A DNA stretch of 64,000 nt. Source: Subdoligranulum variabile (lineage in GTDB: Bacteria; Bacillota; Clostridia; Oscillospirales; Ruminococcaceae). A model generated the notes under the pieces. The model had not been told where the DNA came from and ran no database searches. It worked only from the letters and a program-made list of their open reading frames with translations. Position numbers and translations under genes: made by a program. Positions 8,540-17,015 of the stretch are shown in pieces. Within the stretch, counting starts at the first letter, position 1, and each line of letters begins with the position of its first letter. The stretch covers positions 42,931 through 106,930 of the forward strand of contig QAKI01000054.1 of the NCBI GenBank assembly GCA_003343905.1, in the 5' to 3' direction.

Positions 8540-9340
8540 TTACAGATACAGAATAAAATTACGCTGCAGCTTGCGGAAGGCCGCCAGCCCCAGTGCCACC
8601 ATGCAGACCGCGCTTGCGATGCAGGCGAACCAGGTATTGGGCCCCGGCACAAAGCCGTACATGACCAGGCAGCGCAGGCAGTTGATATAGTGGTACAGCG
8701 GATTGAACTTGATGACCTGCTGCATGAAGCCCGGCAGGGCCGACAGCGGGTAGAACAGCGGCGTGGCGTACATCCACGCCATCGTCAAAATGCCGTAGAG
8801 GTACTGCAGGTCCCGGAAATAGACCGCCAAAGCCGAGAGCAGCAGCGCCATGCCGCAGCAGAACAGGAACAGCAGCACGATGGGCACCCAAGCCAGCAGC
8901 AGCGTGGGGTGCAGCGGCGAACGTGTGATGAGCATGACCAGCACGATGGCGGCCATGCTGAACAGCAGGTTGACGAAGCTGGAAACCACCCGGCTGACCG
9001 GGAAAATAAACTTGGGCACGTACACTTTTTTAATAAGGGACGAATTGCCCAGTACGCTGCCCATGCCCATATTGGTGCTTTCGTTAAAGAAATTGAACAG
9101 CGTATTGCCGCAGATCAGGTACAGCGGGTAGTTGGGGATCTCGAAGCGGAACATGTAAGAAAAGACCAGCGTTTGCAGCAGCATCATGAGCAGCGGGTTG
9201 AGGATGCTCCACACATAGCCCAGGAAGCTGCGGCGGTATTTGATCTTGAGGTCCCGCGTGACCAGTTCCCGGATCAGCGGTCGGTACTTGGTAAAATGGC
9301 CCCAGCTTGTGCGCAGTTGGCCGGTGGATTGGTGTGGCAT
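8540..9340 (-). CDS. ABC-2 type permease, polysaccharide/teichoic acid export (Wzm/TagG type)
   Basis: 266 residues with six membrane segments. RELVTRDLKIKYRRSFLGYV before the first helix is the hallmark N-terminal amphipathic region of Wzm/TagG permeases, and the C-terminal FNPLYHYINCLR is also conserved. It forms the channel for a polymer built on the inner face, driven by the ATPase gene 13 nt downstream. GGGAGA lies about 10 nt before the ATG. Together with the ATPase this is the best-supported part of the operon. Confidence 0.9.
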   Translation of the reverse strand: MPHQSTGQLRTSWGHFTKYRPLIRELVTRDLKIKYRRSFLGYVWSILNPLLMMLLQTLVFSYMFRFEIPNYPLYLICGNTLFNFFNESTNMGMGSVLGNSSLIKKVYVPKFIFPVSRVVSSFVNLLFSMAAIVLVMLITRSPLHPTLLLAWVPIVLLFLFCCGMALLLSALAVYFRDLQYLYGILTMAWMYATPLFYPLSALPGFMQQVIKFNPLYHYINCLRCLVMYGFVPGPNTWFACIASAVCMVALGLAAFRKLQRNFILYL

Positions 9341-9365
9341 GGGTTCGGAATCTCCCTTGATTTTG

Positions 9366-10646
9366 TTACAGTTTGAACGGCGTATCGCCCGTCAGGCCGT
9401 CGGCGCGCAGCATGTTTTCCATCACGTCGATGTCGGCGCTGACATCCAGCGCATCCTCCTGGAACAGTTGGTCCAGCTGCGTTTCAAAAGCATGTACGAG
9501 GGTATCCATCGTTTCCTCGATACGGCGCTTGGATTCGCTGATGTTTGCGCCCTCCACGCCCTGGGCGTCCAGTTCCGCGTAGGTCTGGAGCAGCTTGAGC
9601 GAGGTGGGCAGGTAATAGTCCATGAATTTGCGCATGCGCGGCAGCTTGTCGGGGTCGGTCTTGGCCTGCTCGAAGATCTTGGCCGAAACAGCTTCCAGCC
9701 GGTCGATCTTATCGCTCATCTCCTCGTCGGGGATGGCGTCATTGACGGCGCGCAGTTCGTCCAGCAGCTTCTCGTACTGATCCTTTTCCTCTTCCTTTTC
9801 CGGCTGTTTGCGCTTGCTCTTTTTCGGTTCCGGTTCGGGGGCTTTGCCTTCCACCACCAGATAGCGGCGGCGCATATCCAGGTAGGCGTCCGGGCCGAAC
9901 ACCCCGTCGTCGATGCACTGTTCCAGATACTTGCAGCATTTGTCGTAGCTGCAGGGGATGGCGGCGGCAATATCCGCGATGCGCATATTCTTGCTGTCGC
10001 CCACGATGTTGTCGATCTTTTTACGCATACGGCGGCTGGTGCGGATCGTGTGCGCGCCAAACAGGCAGCCCACGCCGCCAGTAAACATCACCAGCGACGG
10101 CATCAGTTCCTCCATCAGCCAGGCCCAGTAAGTACCGCCCCGGGTAAGGGCGTCGGGCAGCCAGTAAAGCGCGTCCGGCAATGCCAGCAGGGCCACGGCC
10201 AGCAGCGCCACGCCGGTGATGGACAGCCCCGTGATCAGCCCGGTGCCGCCCCGGCTGCGGGGCGCAGCGGCCGTTTTGGCGGCCGCGGTCTGATTGTCTT
10301 CGGCGGTTTCCTCTGCCGCGCCGGCCTTGTCCGGCGCGTCCTGGGGCTTGCTGGGTTCATAGACCGGGTTCACGTTCCAGTTTATGTCCCTCCGCGTATA
10401 TTTGCGGGCCGTATTTTCAAAGCCACCCAACTGGCCCCTGCGCATGGCGCTGTTCAGCCAGACGAACAGGAACCCCAGCGGGAACCACACCACGAACCCG
10501 ATCACGATGGCCCACCAGGGAAACTGGAACGGACCGTCGCCCCGGTGGTATTCATCCGAATTATAGCTGTTCTGGTAGCGGGAACCGCTGCCGCTGTACG
10601 GGTGGCGGGGGTCGGTGTAGCGGGGCCATTCATCCTGATTCGGCAT
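9366..10646 (-). CDS. XpaC-like (5-bromo-4-chloroindolyl phosphate hydrolysis family) membrane protein, long form
   Basis: 426 residues. Disordered Tyr/Ser-rich N-terminus, one helix near residues 45-65, a linker, two more helices (about 145-200), a helical segment IADIAAAIPCSYDKCCKYL that looks like a winged-helix or PCI-like fold, a Lys/Glu-rich linker, and a C-terminal XpaC-type helical domain (about 285-426). The ending closely parallels the short XpaC protein at 14914-15531 (DIDVMENML here, DIEVLDSIL there). The biochemical role of XpaC proteins is not established; the name comes from a hydrolysis phenotype in Bacillus. Its place between an SGNH hydrolase and the exporter suggests a role in envelope-polymer export or sensing. 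Confidence 0.7.
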   Translation of the reverse strand: MPNQDEWPRYTDPRHPYSGSGSRYQNSYNSDEYHRGDGPFQFPWWAIVIGFVVWFPLGFLFVWLNSAMRRGQLGGFENTARKYTRRDINWNVNPVYEPSKPQDAPDKAGAAEETAEDNQTAAAKTAAAPRSRGGTGLITGLSITGVALLAVALLALPDALYWLPDALTRGGTYWAWLMEELMPSLVMFTGGVGCLFGAHTIRTSRRMRKKIDNIVGDSKNMRIADIAAAIPCSYDKCCKYLEQCIDDGVFGPDAYLDMRRRYLVVEGKAPEPEPKKSKRKQPEKEEEKDQYEKLLDELRAVNDAIPDEEMSDKIDRLEAVSAKIFEQAKTDPDKLPRMRKFMDYYLPTSLKLLQTYAELDAQGVEGANISESKRRIEETMDTLVHAFETQLDQLFQEDALDVSADIDVMENMLRADGLTGDTPFKL

Positions 10647-10663
10647 AGTTTCTCCTCTTTCTA

Positions 10664-11821
10664 TCAGGGAATATCCGACAGCAACTGTTTGAGGTCGTCG
10701 CTCAGGTAGTAGGTGCTGCCCGGTTGGTAGGGGTTGTTCTTGTTGTACGGCACATGGGTACACAGATAGCTGACCCATTTGTTGTAGCCGGACACCGTCA
10801 GGTGTACGCCGTCCGGTTGGGCGTACTCGGCCAGCAGATAGCCCGATTCATCGCTGAATTCCGCGTTCAAATCCAGGAAATAGCAGCCCCGCTCGGCGCA
10901 CATGCCCTGGATGGACGCATTGATGGACGCCAGCCGGTCGGGCGCCAGGCCGGGCGCATCGTCGGCCACCGTTTCCTGCGTGGCCGACAGGATGGACTGC
11001 ACATAGATCGCGGTGTTGGGCAGCGCGGCGCGCAGCTCGTCCAGCATACGGGCATAGTAGTTCAAAAAGCTCTCGTCATTGCCGGTGGCGACCAGCGCGT
11101 TGGTGCCGATCAGGACATACAGCTTGGCCGGCTGGGCGCCCGTCAGCACGTCCAGCGCCACTTCGTCGCCGCGGTCGGGGTTTTTGGCCGTGGTGCGGTT
11201 GACGATGGTGTTAGGGCTGACGCCCTCATAACCGCAGATGAGCGCGCCGCCCACATCGATGTCATACTCGTTCTCACAGAAGCCCGCAGTCAGCGAATCG
11301 CCCAGGAAGGCCGCATCCGCAAACCAGGTGGTATCCACCCGGCCAAATTCCGGCAGGGCGGCGGGTTCGGCGGGCAGGGCGGTATAGGTGTAGCCGCTTT
11401 CCGCCGTTTGCTGCACCGGGCCTACGCTGCCCCAGTTCAGCGCCTGGGGCGTGTTGTCGGTGGTGCCGCCCCCGTAGGGCAGCGGGGCCACCAACTGGTC
11501 GCCGGCGGGCGGCGGGGTCTGCGGCGGGACCGGCTCCCCGGTCACATCCGGGGGCAGCAGCACCGTGATGATGCCGGACAGCACAAGGATGCCCCCCACC
11601 GTGGCAGCCGCGAAGGTGCGGCGGCGACGGCGGCGGCGTTCCCGCGCGCGGCGGGCAGCCGCACGGCGCTGTTCCGGGGTGCGCGGCGGGTGGCCGGGCG
11701 CACCGGGTCCCTGGGGACCGGCAGGCGCGCCGGGCCGTGCCCAGCCATCCTGCCAGTCATACTGCATATTCGGCTGGGACCGCTGCGGGCGGTCCCGGCC
11801 GGGGCGTTGCGGTACCGGCAT
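10664..11821 (-). CDS. SGNH/GDSL-family hydrolase, membrane-anchored and extracellular
   Basis: 385 residues. A basic, Pro/Gly/Arg-rich cytosolic tail ends in RERRRRRRRT, then one helix (about 70-90), then an external SGNH domain. Catalytic blocks are visible: GDSLTAG with Ser176, GTN (239-241), and DGVH with Asp337 and His340. Such enzymes add or remove acyl groups on glycans or cleave lipids. As first gene of the exporter operon it may de-acylate or trim the exported polymer. Note the long Arg-rich tail before the helix, unusual for a plain anchor. The ATG at 11821 follows a GGGAGGGAAGAA stretch. Confidence 0.85.
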   Translation of the reverse strand: MPVPQRPGRDRPQRSQPNMQYDWQDGWARPGAPAGPQGPGAPGHPPRTPEQRRAAARRARERRRRRRRTFAAATVGGILVLSGIITVLLPPDVTGEPVPPQTPPPAGDQLVAPLPYGGGTTDNTPQALNWGSVGPVQQTAESGYTYTALPAEPAALPEFGRVDTTWFADAAFLGDSLTAGFCENEYDIDVGGALICGYEGVSPNTIVNRTTAKNPDRGDEVALDVLTGAQPAKLYVLIGTNALVATGNDESFLNYYARMLDELRAALPNTAIYVQSILSATQETVADDAPGLAPDRLASINASIQGMCAERGCYFLDLNAEFSDESGYLLAEYAQPDGVHLTVSGYNKWVSYLCTHVPYNKNNPYQPGSTYYLSDDLKQLLSDIP

Positions 11822-11881
11822 ATACGTTTCTTCCCTCCCCCTGGGCAAAGCTGCCAAGGCATACTTTTAGAGATATTAAAG

Positions 11882-11887
11882 ATTATA
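11882..11887 (-). promoter_or_regulatory. -10 box of the polymer operon promoter
   Basis: Minus-strand TATAAT 61 nt before the SGNH hydrolase start; the -35 region (GTTTTT-like) is poor. Confidence 0.5.
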
Positions 11888-11951
11888 GCACAATCCCCGC
11901 CATAAAAACAGGGGCAAACGTAAGATTTTGCAAACGGCGCGCCACGCACAT

Positions 11952-11982
11952 AAAAAAGCCCGGTCCGAAAGACCGGGCTTTC
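11952..11982 (-). terminator. Terminator after the TPM gene
   Basis: AAAGCCCGGTC and GACCGGGCTTT arms, followed on the minus strand by a T run. It ends the XpaC-TelA-LemA-TPM operon and separates it from the polymer operon. Confidence 0.85.
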
Positions 11983-12005
11983 CAGCAAATTCCATGGGGC
12001 TCGTC

Positions 12006-12998
12006 TTAGTGGCGGCGGCCCACACCGCCGCCGCGGCTGCTGCCGCCGCCGGGACGGAACCCGCCGCTGCGGGGCCGGGGCGCACGGCCTACGCCGCCCA
12101 TGCCGGGGCCGCGCATGGGACCGCCGCGCGGCGGACGCGGCCCGCCGAAGCCACCGGGGCCTCCAAAGCCACCCGGCCCGCCAAAGCCGCCGGGTCCGCC
12201 GAAACCGCCCGGACCGCCGAAGCCCGGCGGGGGCGGAGGAGGACGCCGCGGACGGCGCGGACGGGAAGCCCGCCCCAAGCCGAACCAGAACAGCGCACGC
12301 CCGAAGCCGCCGCCACCACCACCGCCACGCGGCGGGCGCGGCCCGCGCGGGCTGGCCAGGTTGAGCAGCACCCCGATCACCAGCACCACGGCCAGGATCA
12401 CCAGCACCACCGCCACGGGGTTGATGCCGCCGCGGGCAGGCGGTTCCGCTTCCTGGGCCGCCCGTTCCAGTGTGGAAGTGGGGATGCCGTAAATTTTGCA
12501 GAGCTGTTCGCCCAGAGCGCGGACGGTCTGCCGGGTGCCGGTGTCATAGTCGCGCTCCACCCAACTGGGTTCCAGTTCTTCGTCCAGGATCGTGCCCAGC
12601 GTGCTGATGGTGAGCTGGCTTTCCAGCCCGGCGCCGCGGGTGACATAGTAATCGTCCTCGCCGGGGACCAGCAGCAGAAGCACGCCGTTGTCCTTGCTTT
12701 CGGACCCAAGGCCCCAGGTGTTCAGCACATCGTAGGCATAGCCTTCCATGGTGGAATTGCCGATGTACTCGGTGGTGTACACGCCGATCTGCGCGCCGCA
12801 GGTCTCCCCCAGCGCCAGCGAGATATTTTCCACATAGGCTTCCGTTTCGTCCGAAAGGATGTCTGCGTAGTCGTTGACGGCGGTATTCGGGTCCAGTTCC
12901 GGCGCAGCCGACGCGCAGGGCGCGGCAGCCAGCGCCACGCAGAGCGCCGCGGCAGCCGCCAGGGCACCGCGCCGTGTTTTTTGTATCGCCTGTTTCAT
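12006..12998 (-). CDS. TPM-domain protein with Gly/Pro-rich tail
   Basis: 330 residues. Signal peptide (1-31, ending ASAAP), an extracellular TPM domain (about 35-180, with NDYADILS near the start and TRGAGLE in the middle), one membrane helix (about 195-215), then a low-complexity tail with repeated GGFGGP units and Arg clusters. TPM proteins of this layout occur in photosystem II repair in plants and in envelope-stress loci of bacteria. Here it is the last gene behind lemA, telA and xpaC. The tail would lie inside the cell and is very basic, so nucleic-acid or membrane contact is possible. Confidence 0.8.
   Translation of the reverse strand: MKQAIQKTRRGALAAAAALCVALAAAPCASAAPELDPNTAVNDYADILSDETEAYVENISLALGETCGAQIGVYTTEYIGNSTMEGYAYDVLNTWGLGSESKDNGVLLLLVPGEDDYYVTRGAGLESQLTISTLGTILDEELEPSWVERDYDTGTRQTVRALGEQLCKIYGIPTSTLERAAQEAEPPARGGINPVAVVLVILAVVLVIGVLLNLASPRGPRPPRGGGGGGGFGRALFWFGLGRASRPRRPRRPPPPPPGFGGPGGFGGPGGFGGPGGFGGPGGFGGPRPPRGGPMRGPGMGGVGRAPRPRSGGFRPGGGSSRGGGVGRRH
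12142..12228. repeat. 18-bp tandem coding repeat (GGFGGP units)
   Basis: Four to five diverged 18-bp units inside the TPM gene encode repeated GGFGGP. They vary mainly at third codon positions, which suggests selection for the peptide. Confidence 0.8.
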
Positions 12999-13025
12999 TT
13001 TGTCATCCTGCCAAATTCATAGGAT

Positions 13026-13673
13026 TCAGCCCGCCGGGGCAAAGGTCTGCAACGGCTGCACGCCCCAAAGCCCCGCCAGTATATTGGCCGGGAAGGCCGC
13101 GGCCGTCGCATTGTAGCTTTCCGCCTGGGTGTTATAGGACGCCGCCGCCCGCTCGATGGTGGCCTGGGCGGAAGTAAAGGCGTCGTGCAGGTCCTGCAAC
13201 TGCCCCTTCGCGCGCGGGTCGGCCTCGTCGGCAGCGGTGGCGTACAGCAATTCCACCGCCCCGGCCAGCGTGTTGTTCCGTTCATACTGCACGGCGGGCT
13301 GGACGGAATCCGCCGTTTCGTTCCAGGCGTCCAGCGCCGCCTGGGCGGCCTGCACCTCGGCGTCGGTATCGCCCAGGACGTTGCCCGCCACCCGGATCAG
13401 GCTGGCAGCCGCGTCGGCCTGGTCGGCCAGATCGGTCTGGATGCCGTGCCCGTATTCGTCCTGGCCGGTGGTATATACCGCCAGCGTCCGGTCATGCAGA
13501 CCCTTGAGCCGCGCCCCGCCGATGCCCAGCACCGACACCAGCGCCAGCGCCACAAGGGCCAGCGCCGCCACCGGCCGCTTTTTGGCGGGCGGCGGCAGTT
13601 TGGATTCCACTTTGCCCAGCACTTCCAACTGCGGGCCGTGGATCACAAAAGTTTCCTGTTGTTGCAGTTGCAT
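13026..13673 (-). CDS. LemA-family membrane protein
   Basis: 215 residues. A cytosolic segment of about 35 residues, one membrane helix (about 36-54), then a long helical external domain with SYNTQAESYNATAAAFPANI and LAGLWGVQPLQTF at the end, the classic LemA C-terminal signature (Y-N...FP...G-x-x-P). LemA proteins are of unknown function but travel with TPM proteins, as here. It lies between telA and the TPM gene with short gaps on both sides. Confidence 0.8.
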   Translation of the reverse strand: MQLQQQETFVIHGPQLEVLGKVESKLPPPAKKRPVAALALVALALVSVLGIGGARLKGLHDRTLAVYTTGQDEYGHGIQTDLADQADAAASLIRVAGNVLGDTDAEVQAAQAALDAWNETADSVQPAVQYERNNTLAGAVELLYATAADEADPRAKGQLQDLHDAFTSAQATIERAAASYNTQAESYNATAAAFPANILAGLWGVQPLQTFAPAG

Positions 13674-13706
13674 GGCAGTCCCCCGCTCACGCCCGGCCCG
13701 TCAGGC

Positions 13707-14882
13707 TCAGGTGTTGATCTCCAGCAGTTTGGCGCGCAGTTCGCCCTCGATGCGGCCCAGTTCCTGCTCGGCATTGGCGCGCTTGGCCTTGCCGTCGGCA
13801 CGGATCTTGTTGAGTTCGTCCAGCGTTTCAATAAGCTGCTTGTTGGTCTCTTTCAGCGTTTCGATGTCCACGATGCCGCGCTCGGATTCCTTCGCAATGT
13901 CGATGGTTCCCTGCTTGAGGGTGGCGGCGTTGCGCCGCAGCAGGTCGTTGGTGGCGTCGGTGACGGCGCGCTCGGCCTTCATGGCTTCCTGGCTGTGGGC
14001 GATGCCCAGGGCCAGCACCATCTGGTTCTTCCACAGCGGGATGGTGTTGACGATGGTGGTCTGGATCTTTTCGGCCATCGTCGTGTCGTTGGACTGGATC
14101 AGGCGGATCTGCGGCCCCATCTGGATCGAGATGTTGCGGGTCAGTTCCAGATCATACAGCTTCTTTTCAAAGCGGTCGCACATATCGGCCAGATCGCGGG
14201 CGGCCTGGGCGTCCTCCGGGAGCTGGGTGCGCAGGGCTTTCTCCTGCGCAGCCTTGAGTTCGCCGCCGCGCACCTGTTCGAGCTTTTTGCGGCCCGCCAG
14301 GATATACATGGTCAGTTCCTTAAAATAGACCAGGTTGAGCTGGTACATCTTGTCCAGCATGGTGATGTCCTTCATCAGCACCACCTGATGGTCCTCCAAC
14401 TGGGCGCGGATACGCTCCACGTTTTTGTCCGCGCTCTCGTAGCGGGTCTTGAGCTGGTCGATGTTGTTGCCCGCCTTCTTGAAGAAGCCGAAGATGCCCT
14501 TGGGCTGTTCGGCGTTGGCGTCAAAGCCCTGCAGTTCGGCGATCAGGCCGGTGATGAGTTCGCCGGTCTCCCCCATGTCCTTGGTCTTGACGCGGGAGAG
14601 CGCGGTCTCGGAAAAATCGCTGAGTTTCTTCTGGCTGGCCGCGCCGTACTGCAGCACCATCTGGGAATTGGTGATGTCGATCTTCTCGGCAAAGTCGTCC
14701 ACCATCTTCTGTTCTTCGGGGCTCAGGGGCGTATCCTCCACCTTGACGGGCTCGGCTTTCTTGACTTCCTCCACCACTTTCTCGTCGGCGGCGGGGTCCA
14801 GCGTCAGGCTCGGCGCAGCATCCAGCGTCAGGCTGGGCGCGGCGGGCACGTTCAGGTCCAGTTCCTTGTTCAGGTCGTCCAT
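13707..14882 (-). CDS. TelA-like toxic anion resistance family protein
   Basis: 391 residues, almost wholly helical and without membrane segments. It matches the TelA/KlaA family in length and pattern, for example FGFFKKAGNNIDQLKTRY, LDKMYQLNLVYFKELTMYI and TTIVNTIPLWKNQMVLALG. The family is linked to tellurite and cell-envelope-drug resistance, but its biochemistry is unknown. I chose the ATG at 14882 because AAAGGATGG precedes it; two ATGs at 14906/14903 lack a binding site. An N-terminal LTLDAAPSLTLD duplication is visible. XpaC-TelA pairing is widespread in Firmicutes. Confidence 0.85.
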   Translation of the reverse strand: MDDLNKELDLNVPAAPSLTLDAAPSLTLDPAADEKVVEEVKKAEPVKVEDTPLSPEEQKMVDDFAEKIDITNSQMVLQYGAASQKKLSDFSETALSRVKTKDMGETGELITGLIAELQGFDANAEQPKGIFGFFKKAGNNIDQLKTRYESADKNVERIRAQLEDHQVVLMKDITMLDKMYQLNLVYFKELTMYILAGRKKLEQVRGGELKAAQEKALRTQLPEDAQAARDLADMCDRFEKKLYDLELTRNISIQMGPQIRLIQSNDTTMAEKIQTTIVNTIPLWKNQMVLALGIAHSQEAMKAERAVTDATNDLLRRNAATLKQGTIDIAKESERGIVDIETLKETNKQLIETLDELNKIRADGKAKRANAEQELGRIEGELRAKLLEINT

Positions 14883-14913
14883 AGGGGTCCATCCTTTCTC
14901 CATCATGTTCGAT

Positions 14914-15531
14914 TTATTTAGTCAGGTTCTGGCTTTTCAAAATACTGTCCAGCACTTCGATGTCGGTGGAGACCTCCATCGTTTCGGCGCTGTAAAGGGC
15001 TTCCAACTGGTTTTCAAAGGCGGTGGCCGTGGTGACGGAATTGGCCCGCAATTCCTCCACGATGGAATCCGCCGCGCCGTTTTCTTCCAGTTCGATATAC
15101 GTCTGCATCAGTTTGACGACTTCCGGCAGGTAATACCGGGCAAAGCGGTCGATCTGGCGCGCCTTTTCGGGGTCGGCCTCCACCGTTTTGACGATCTTGC
15201 GCCCCGCCGCTTCCATCAGGTCCATGGAATCCGAAAGGGTCTTGTCCGGGATCGCGTCGTTCAGGCGGTGCAGTTCGTCCAGTTCGCGGTCGATGCCCGC
15301 CAGCATGGCGTCCACATCCTCGCTGCCGGTGGCGTAGGGCTGCAGCGTGCGCACCACCCGCATGGGGCACAGATACCGCGCCACGGCATAGACCACGGCG
15401 CTGCACACCGCCACCAGCGCCAGATTGACCAGCGTATAAGGCGGGAACACCAGCGCGCCCAGCGGCCACGCCAGGGCCGCCAGATACAGCGGCAGAACAG
15501 GTCGGACCTGTTTTTCTTTCCATTTGCTCAC
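14914..15531 (-). CDS. XpaC-like (5-bromo-4-chloroindolyl phosphate hydrolysis family) protein, short form
   Basis: 205 residues with a GTG start at 15531 behind AAAGGGAGG. Two membrane helices (about 10-50) are followed by a cytosolic helical domain with RLNDAIPDKTLSDSMDLM and RYYLPEVVKLMQTY, closely similar to the C-terminal domain of the long XpaC-like protein at 9366-10646. It is first in the operon XpaC-TelA-LemA-TPM. The two XpaC proteins in one window, each heading or joining an envelope operon, are notable. Confidence 0.8.
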   Translation of the reverse strand: MSKWKEKQVRPVLPLYLAALAWPLGALVFPPYTLVNLALVAVCSAVVYAVARYLCPMRVVRTLQPYATGSEDVDAMLAGIDRELDELHRLNDAIPDKTLSDSMDLMEAAGRKIVKTVEADPEKARQIDRFARYYLPEVVKLMQTYIELEENGAADSIVEELRANSVTTATAFENQLEALYSAETMEVSTDIEVLDSILKSQNLTK

Positions 15532-15573
15532 GGCGCATCCTCCCTTTGGAACCGGCTGTGGGTATATTAGCTT

Positions 15574-15602
15574 ATTATAGACCAAAAAGGGTCGGTTTTC
15601 AA
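15574..15602 (-). promoter_or_regulatory. Sigma-A promoter of the XpaC-TelA-LemA-TPM operon
   Basis: Minus strand: TTGAAA (15602-15597), 17-nt spacer, TATAAT (15579-15574), 43 nt before the GTG. The -35 box overlaps the stop codon of the glycosylase gene. Confidence 0.75.
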
Positions 15603-16126
15603 CCGTTGGAATGTAAAAACGGACCCAGCGCCGCACCCCAGGCGGCACGCAGGCGCTCCATCGTCCAGGCGGCATTGGCCGGGCTGGTGCTGGGCAGCAC
15701 CGTGGCGGGCAGGCCGGTCCCGCTCTGGGCGTACCGGGCGTACACCCGGCCCGACGCCGCCCCGTTGCAGAACACTGCGCGCACGCCCAGTTTACGGATC
15801 AGCGCGGCCACGTCGTTGGGTTCCACGTTGCGGATGGACGCATCCGACGCGCCGCGGATGTCGCAGGCGCCGATGGTATCCCACACGGCCAGCCCGTGGC
15901 GCAGGATGATGGCTTTCTTGGCTTCCAGGTCGGCCCAGTCCGGCGTGGGTTCGCCGGTCAGCGCCGCCATCAGCGGCCAGAAGCGGTTCTGCGGGTGGCC
16001 GTAGAAAAAGCCCTGTTCGCGGCTTTTGGGGCTGGGGAAACTGCCCAAAATCAGCGCCGCCGCCCGTTCGCCGTGCAGCGGCGGCAGGCCCGGCCCCACA
16101 TGGGTGTAGGCTGTTTTTTCCGCCAT
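15599..16126 (-). CDS. Hypoxanthine-DNA glycosylase (DNA-deoxyinosine glycosylase), uracil-DNA glycosylase superfamily
   Basis: 175 residues with the two signatures of this branch of the UDG superfamily: LILGSFPSPKSREQGFFYGH followed by PQNRFW near the N-terminus, and LPSTSPANA near the C-terminus. The enzyme removes deaminated bases (hypoxanthine, and possibly uracil) from DNA. The gene begins 2 nt after the HAD phosphatase stop codon, so the two are translated as a pair. The ATG at 16126 gives the expected family length; a longer upstream frame only overlaps the phosphatase gene. Confidence 0.85.
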   Translation of the reverse strand: MAEKTAYTHVGPGLPPLHGERAAALILGSFPSPKSREQGFFYGHPQNRFWPLMAALTGEPTPDWADLEAKKAIILRHGLAVWDTIGACDIRGASDASIRNVEPNDVAALIRKLGVRAVFCNGAASGRVYARYAQSGTGLPATVLPSTSPANAAWTMERLRAAWGAALGPFLHSNG

Positions 16127-16128
16127 GT

Positions 16129-16935
16129 TCAGAACGCCTCCGGCCAGAGTTCCCGGCACAGGTCCGCCACGCCGAAGGGCGCCGCGTCGGGGCCGATGCG
16201 GTCCGCCGCCGCGCGGGCGGCGGCGCTTGCGTTGCCCATCGCCACGCCCAGGCCCGCGGCCCCCAGCATGGCGGCGTCGTTGTCGCCGTCCCCCACCGCC
16301 ACGCAGGCGGCCGGGTCCAGACCAGCCAGCCGGGCCAGCGCCCGCAGGCCGTAGCCCTTGTCGATGCCCTTCTTCAAAATATCGCACCCGTCGCTGCCGG
16401 GGTAGGAATACAGGAAGTTCAGCCCCAGGTAGCCGTACTTCTGCTGGAACGCCTCGGCCCGGTCCCGCGGCACGAAGCCGAAGGCGCCGAAGGGCATTTC
16501 CACCAGATGGTGGTCCTGGTCCTCCCCGTCCTGGATATTATTGTTCAGATTCTTGGCTTTTTCCCGCCGGATAAATTCGTCGTAGCCCAGGTAGGCGTAG
16601 TTCGCATCATGGAAAGTGAAGCGCAGCGGCAGTTCGTAGTCCTCAAAAAAATCCACCAGCGCGTACATTTCCTCCGGCGTAAAGCGGTGCAGTTCCAGAT
16701 CGCTGCCCTGCCGGTCCAGCAGTTGGGCGCCCCCGGCGCAGAGCCAGTAATCCGGCCGGATGGAGCGCAGCAGCCCTTTGCCGACGCCGGTGCGCCCGCG
16801 CCCCGTGGCGATGGCGATGCGTACCCCCGCGCGCTGGACCGCGTTCACGGCCTCGGCGTTTTCCCGCGGGACCCGCGCACAGCCGTCCGGGCGCAGGGTG
16901 CCGTCTATATCCAAAAGCAAAAGTTGGTAATCCAT
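16129..16935 (-). CDS. HAD-superfamily phosphatase, Cof type
   Basis: 268 residues. The first motif LLLLDIDGTLRPDG has the nucleophile and acid Asp pair (residues 8 and 10), with IAIATGRGR as motif II, a C2-type cap in the middle, a conserved Lys in LKKGIDKGYGL, and VGDGDNDAAML as motif IV. Cof-type enzymes hydrolyse sugar phosphates, flavin mononucleotide or similar small phosphates. The ATG at 16935 follows AGGAGGG. It is cotranscribed with the DNA glycosylase; there is no obvious functional tie. Confidence 0.85.
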   Translation of the reverse strand: MDYQLLLLDIDGTLRPDGCARVPRENAEAVNAVQRAGVRIAIATGRGRTGVGKGLLRSIRPDYWLCAGGAQLLDRQGSDLELHRFTPEEMYALVDFFEDYELPLRFTFHDANYAYLGYDEFIRREKAKNLNNNIQDGEDQDHHLVEMPFGAFGFVPRDRAEAFQQKYGYLGLNFLYSYPGSDGCDILKKGIDKGYGLRALARLAGLDPAACVAVGDGDNDAAMLGAAGLGVAMGNASAAARAAADRIGPDAAPFGVADLCRELWPEAF

Positions 16936-16956
16936 CCCGTTTTCCCTCCTGCGGGT

Positions 16957-16986
16957 ATTATAACAAAGTCTACAGCCTCCCTGCAA
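16957..16986 (-). promoter_or_regulatory. Sigma-A promoter of the HAD/glycosylase pair
   Basis: Minus strand: TTGCAG (16986-16981), 18-nt spacer, TATAAT (16962-16957), 22 nt before the ATG. Confidence 0.6.
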
Positions 16987-17015
16987 GGCATATTGTAAAG
17001 CGGGAGGTGATCGCC

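Noticed and set aside
12142..12228. Possible CRISPR-like array
   Set aside because: Units are contiguous with no spacers and encode a peptide repeat.
12100..12492. Collagen-like Gly-Pro-Pro plus-strand frame
   Set aside because: It is the antisense of the GGFGGP repeats of the TPM gene; no start site.
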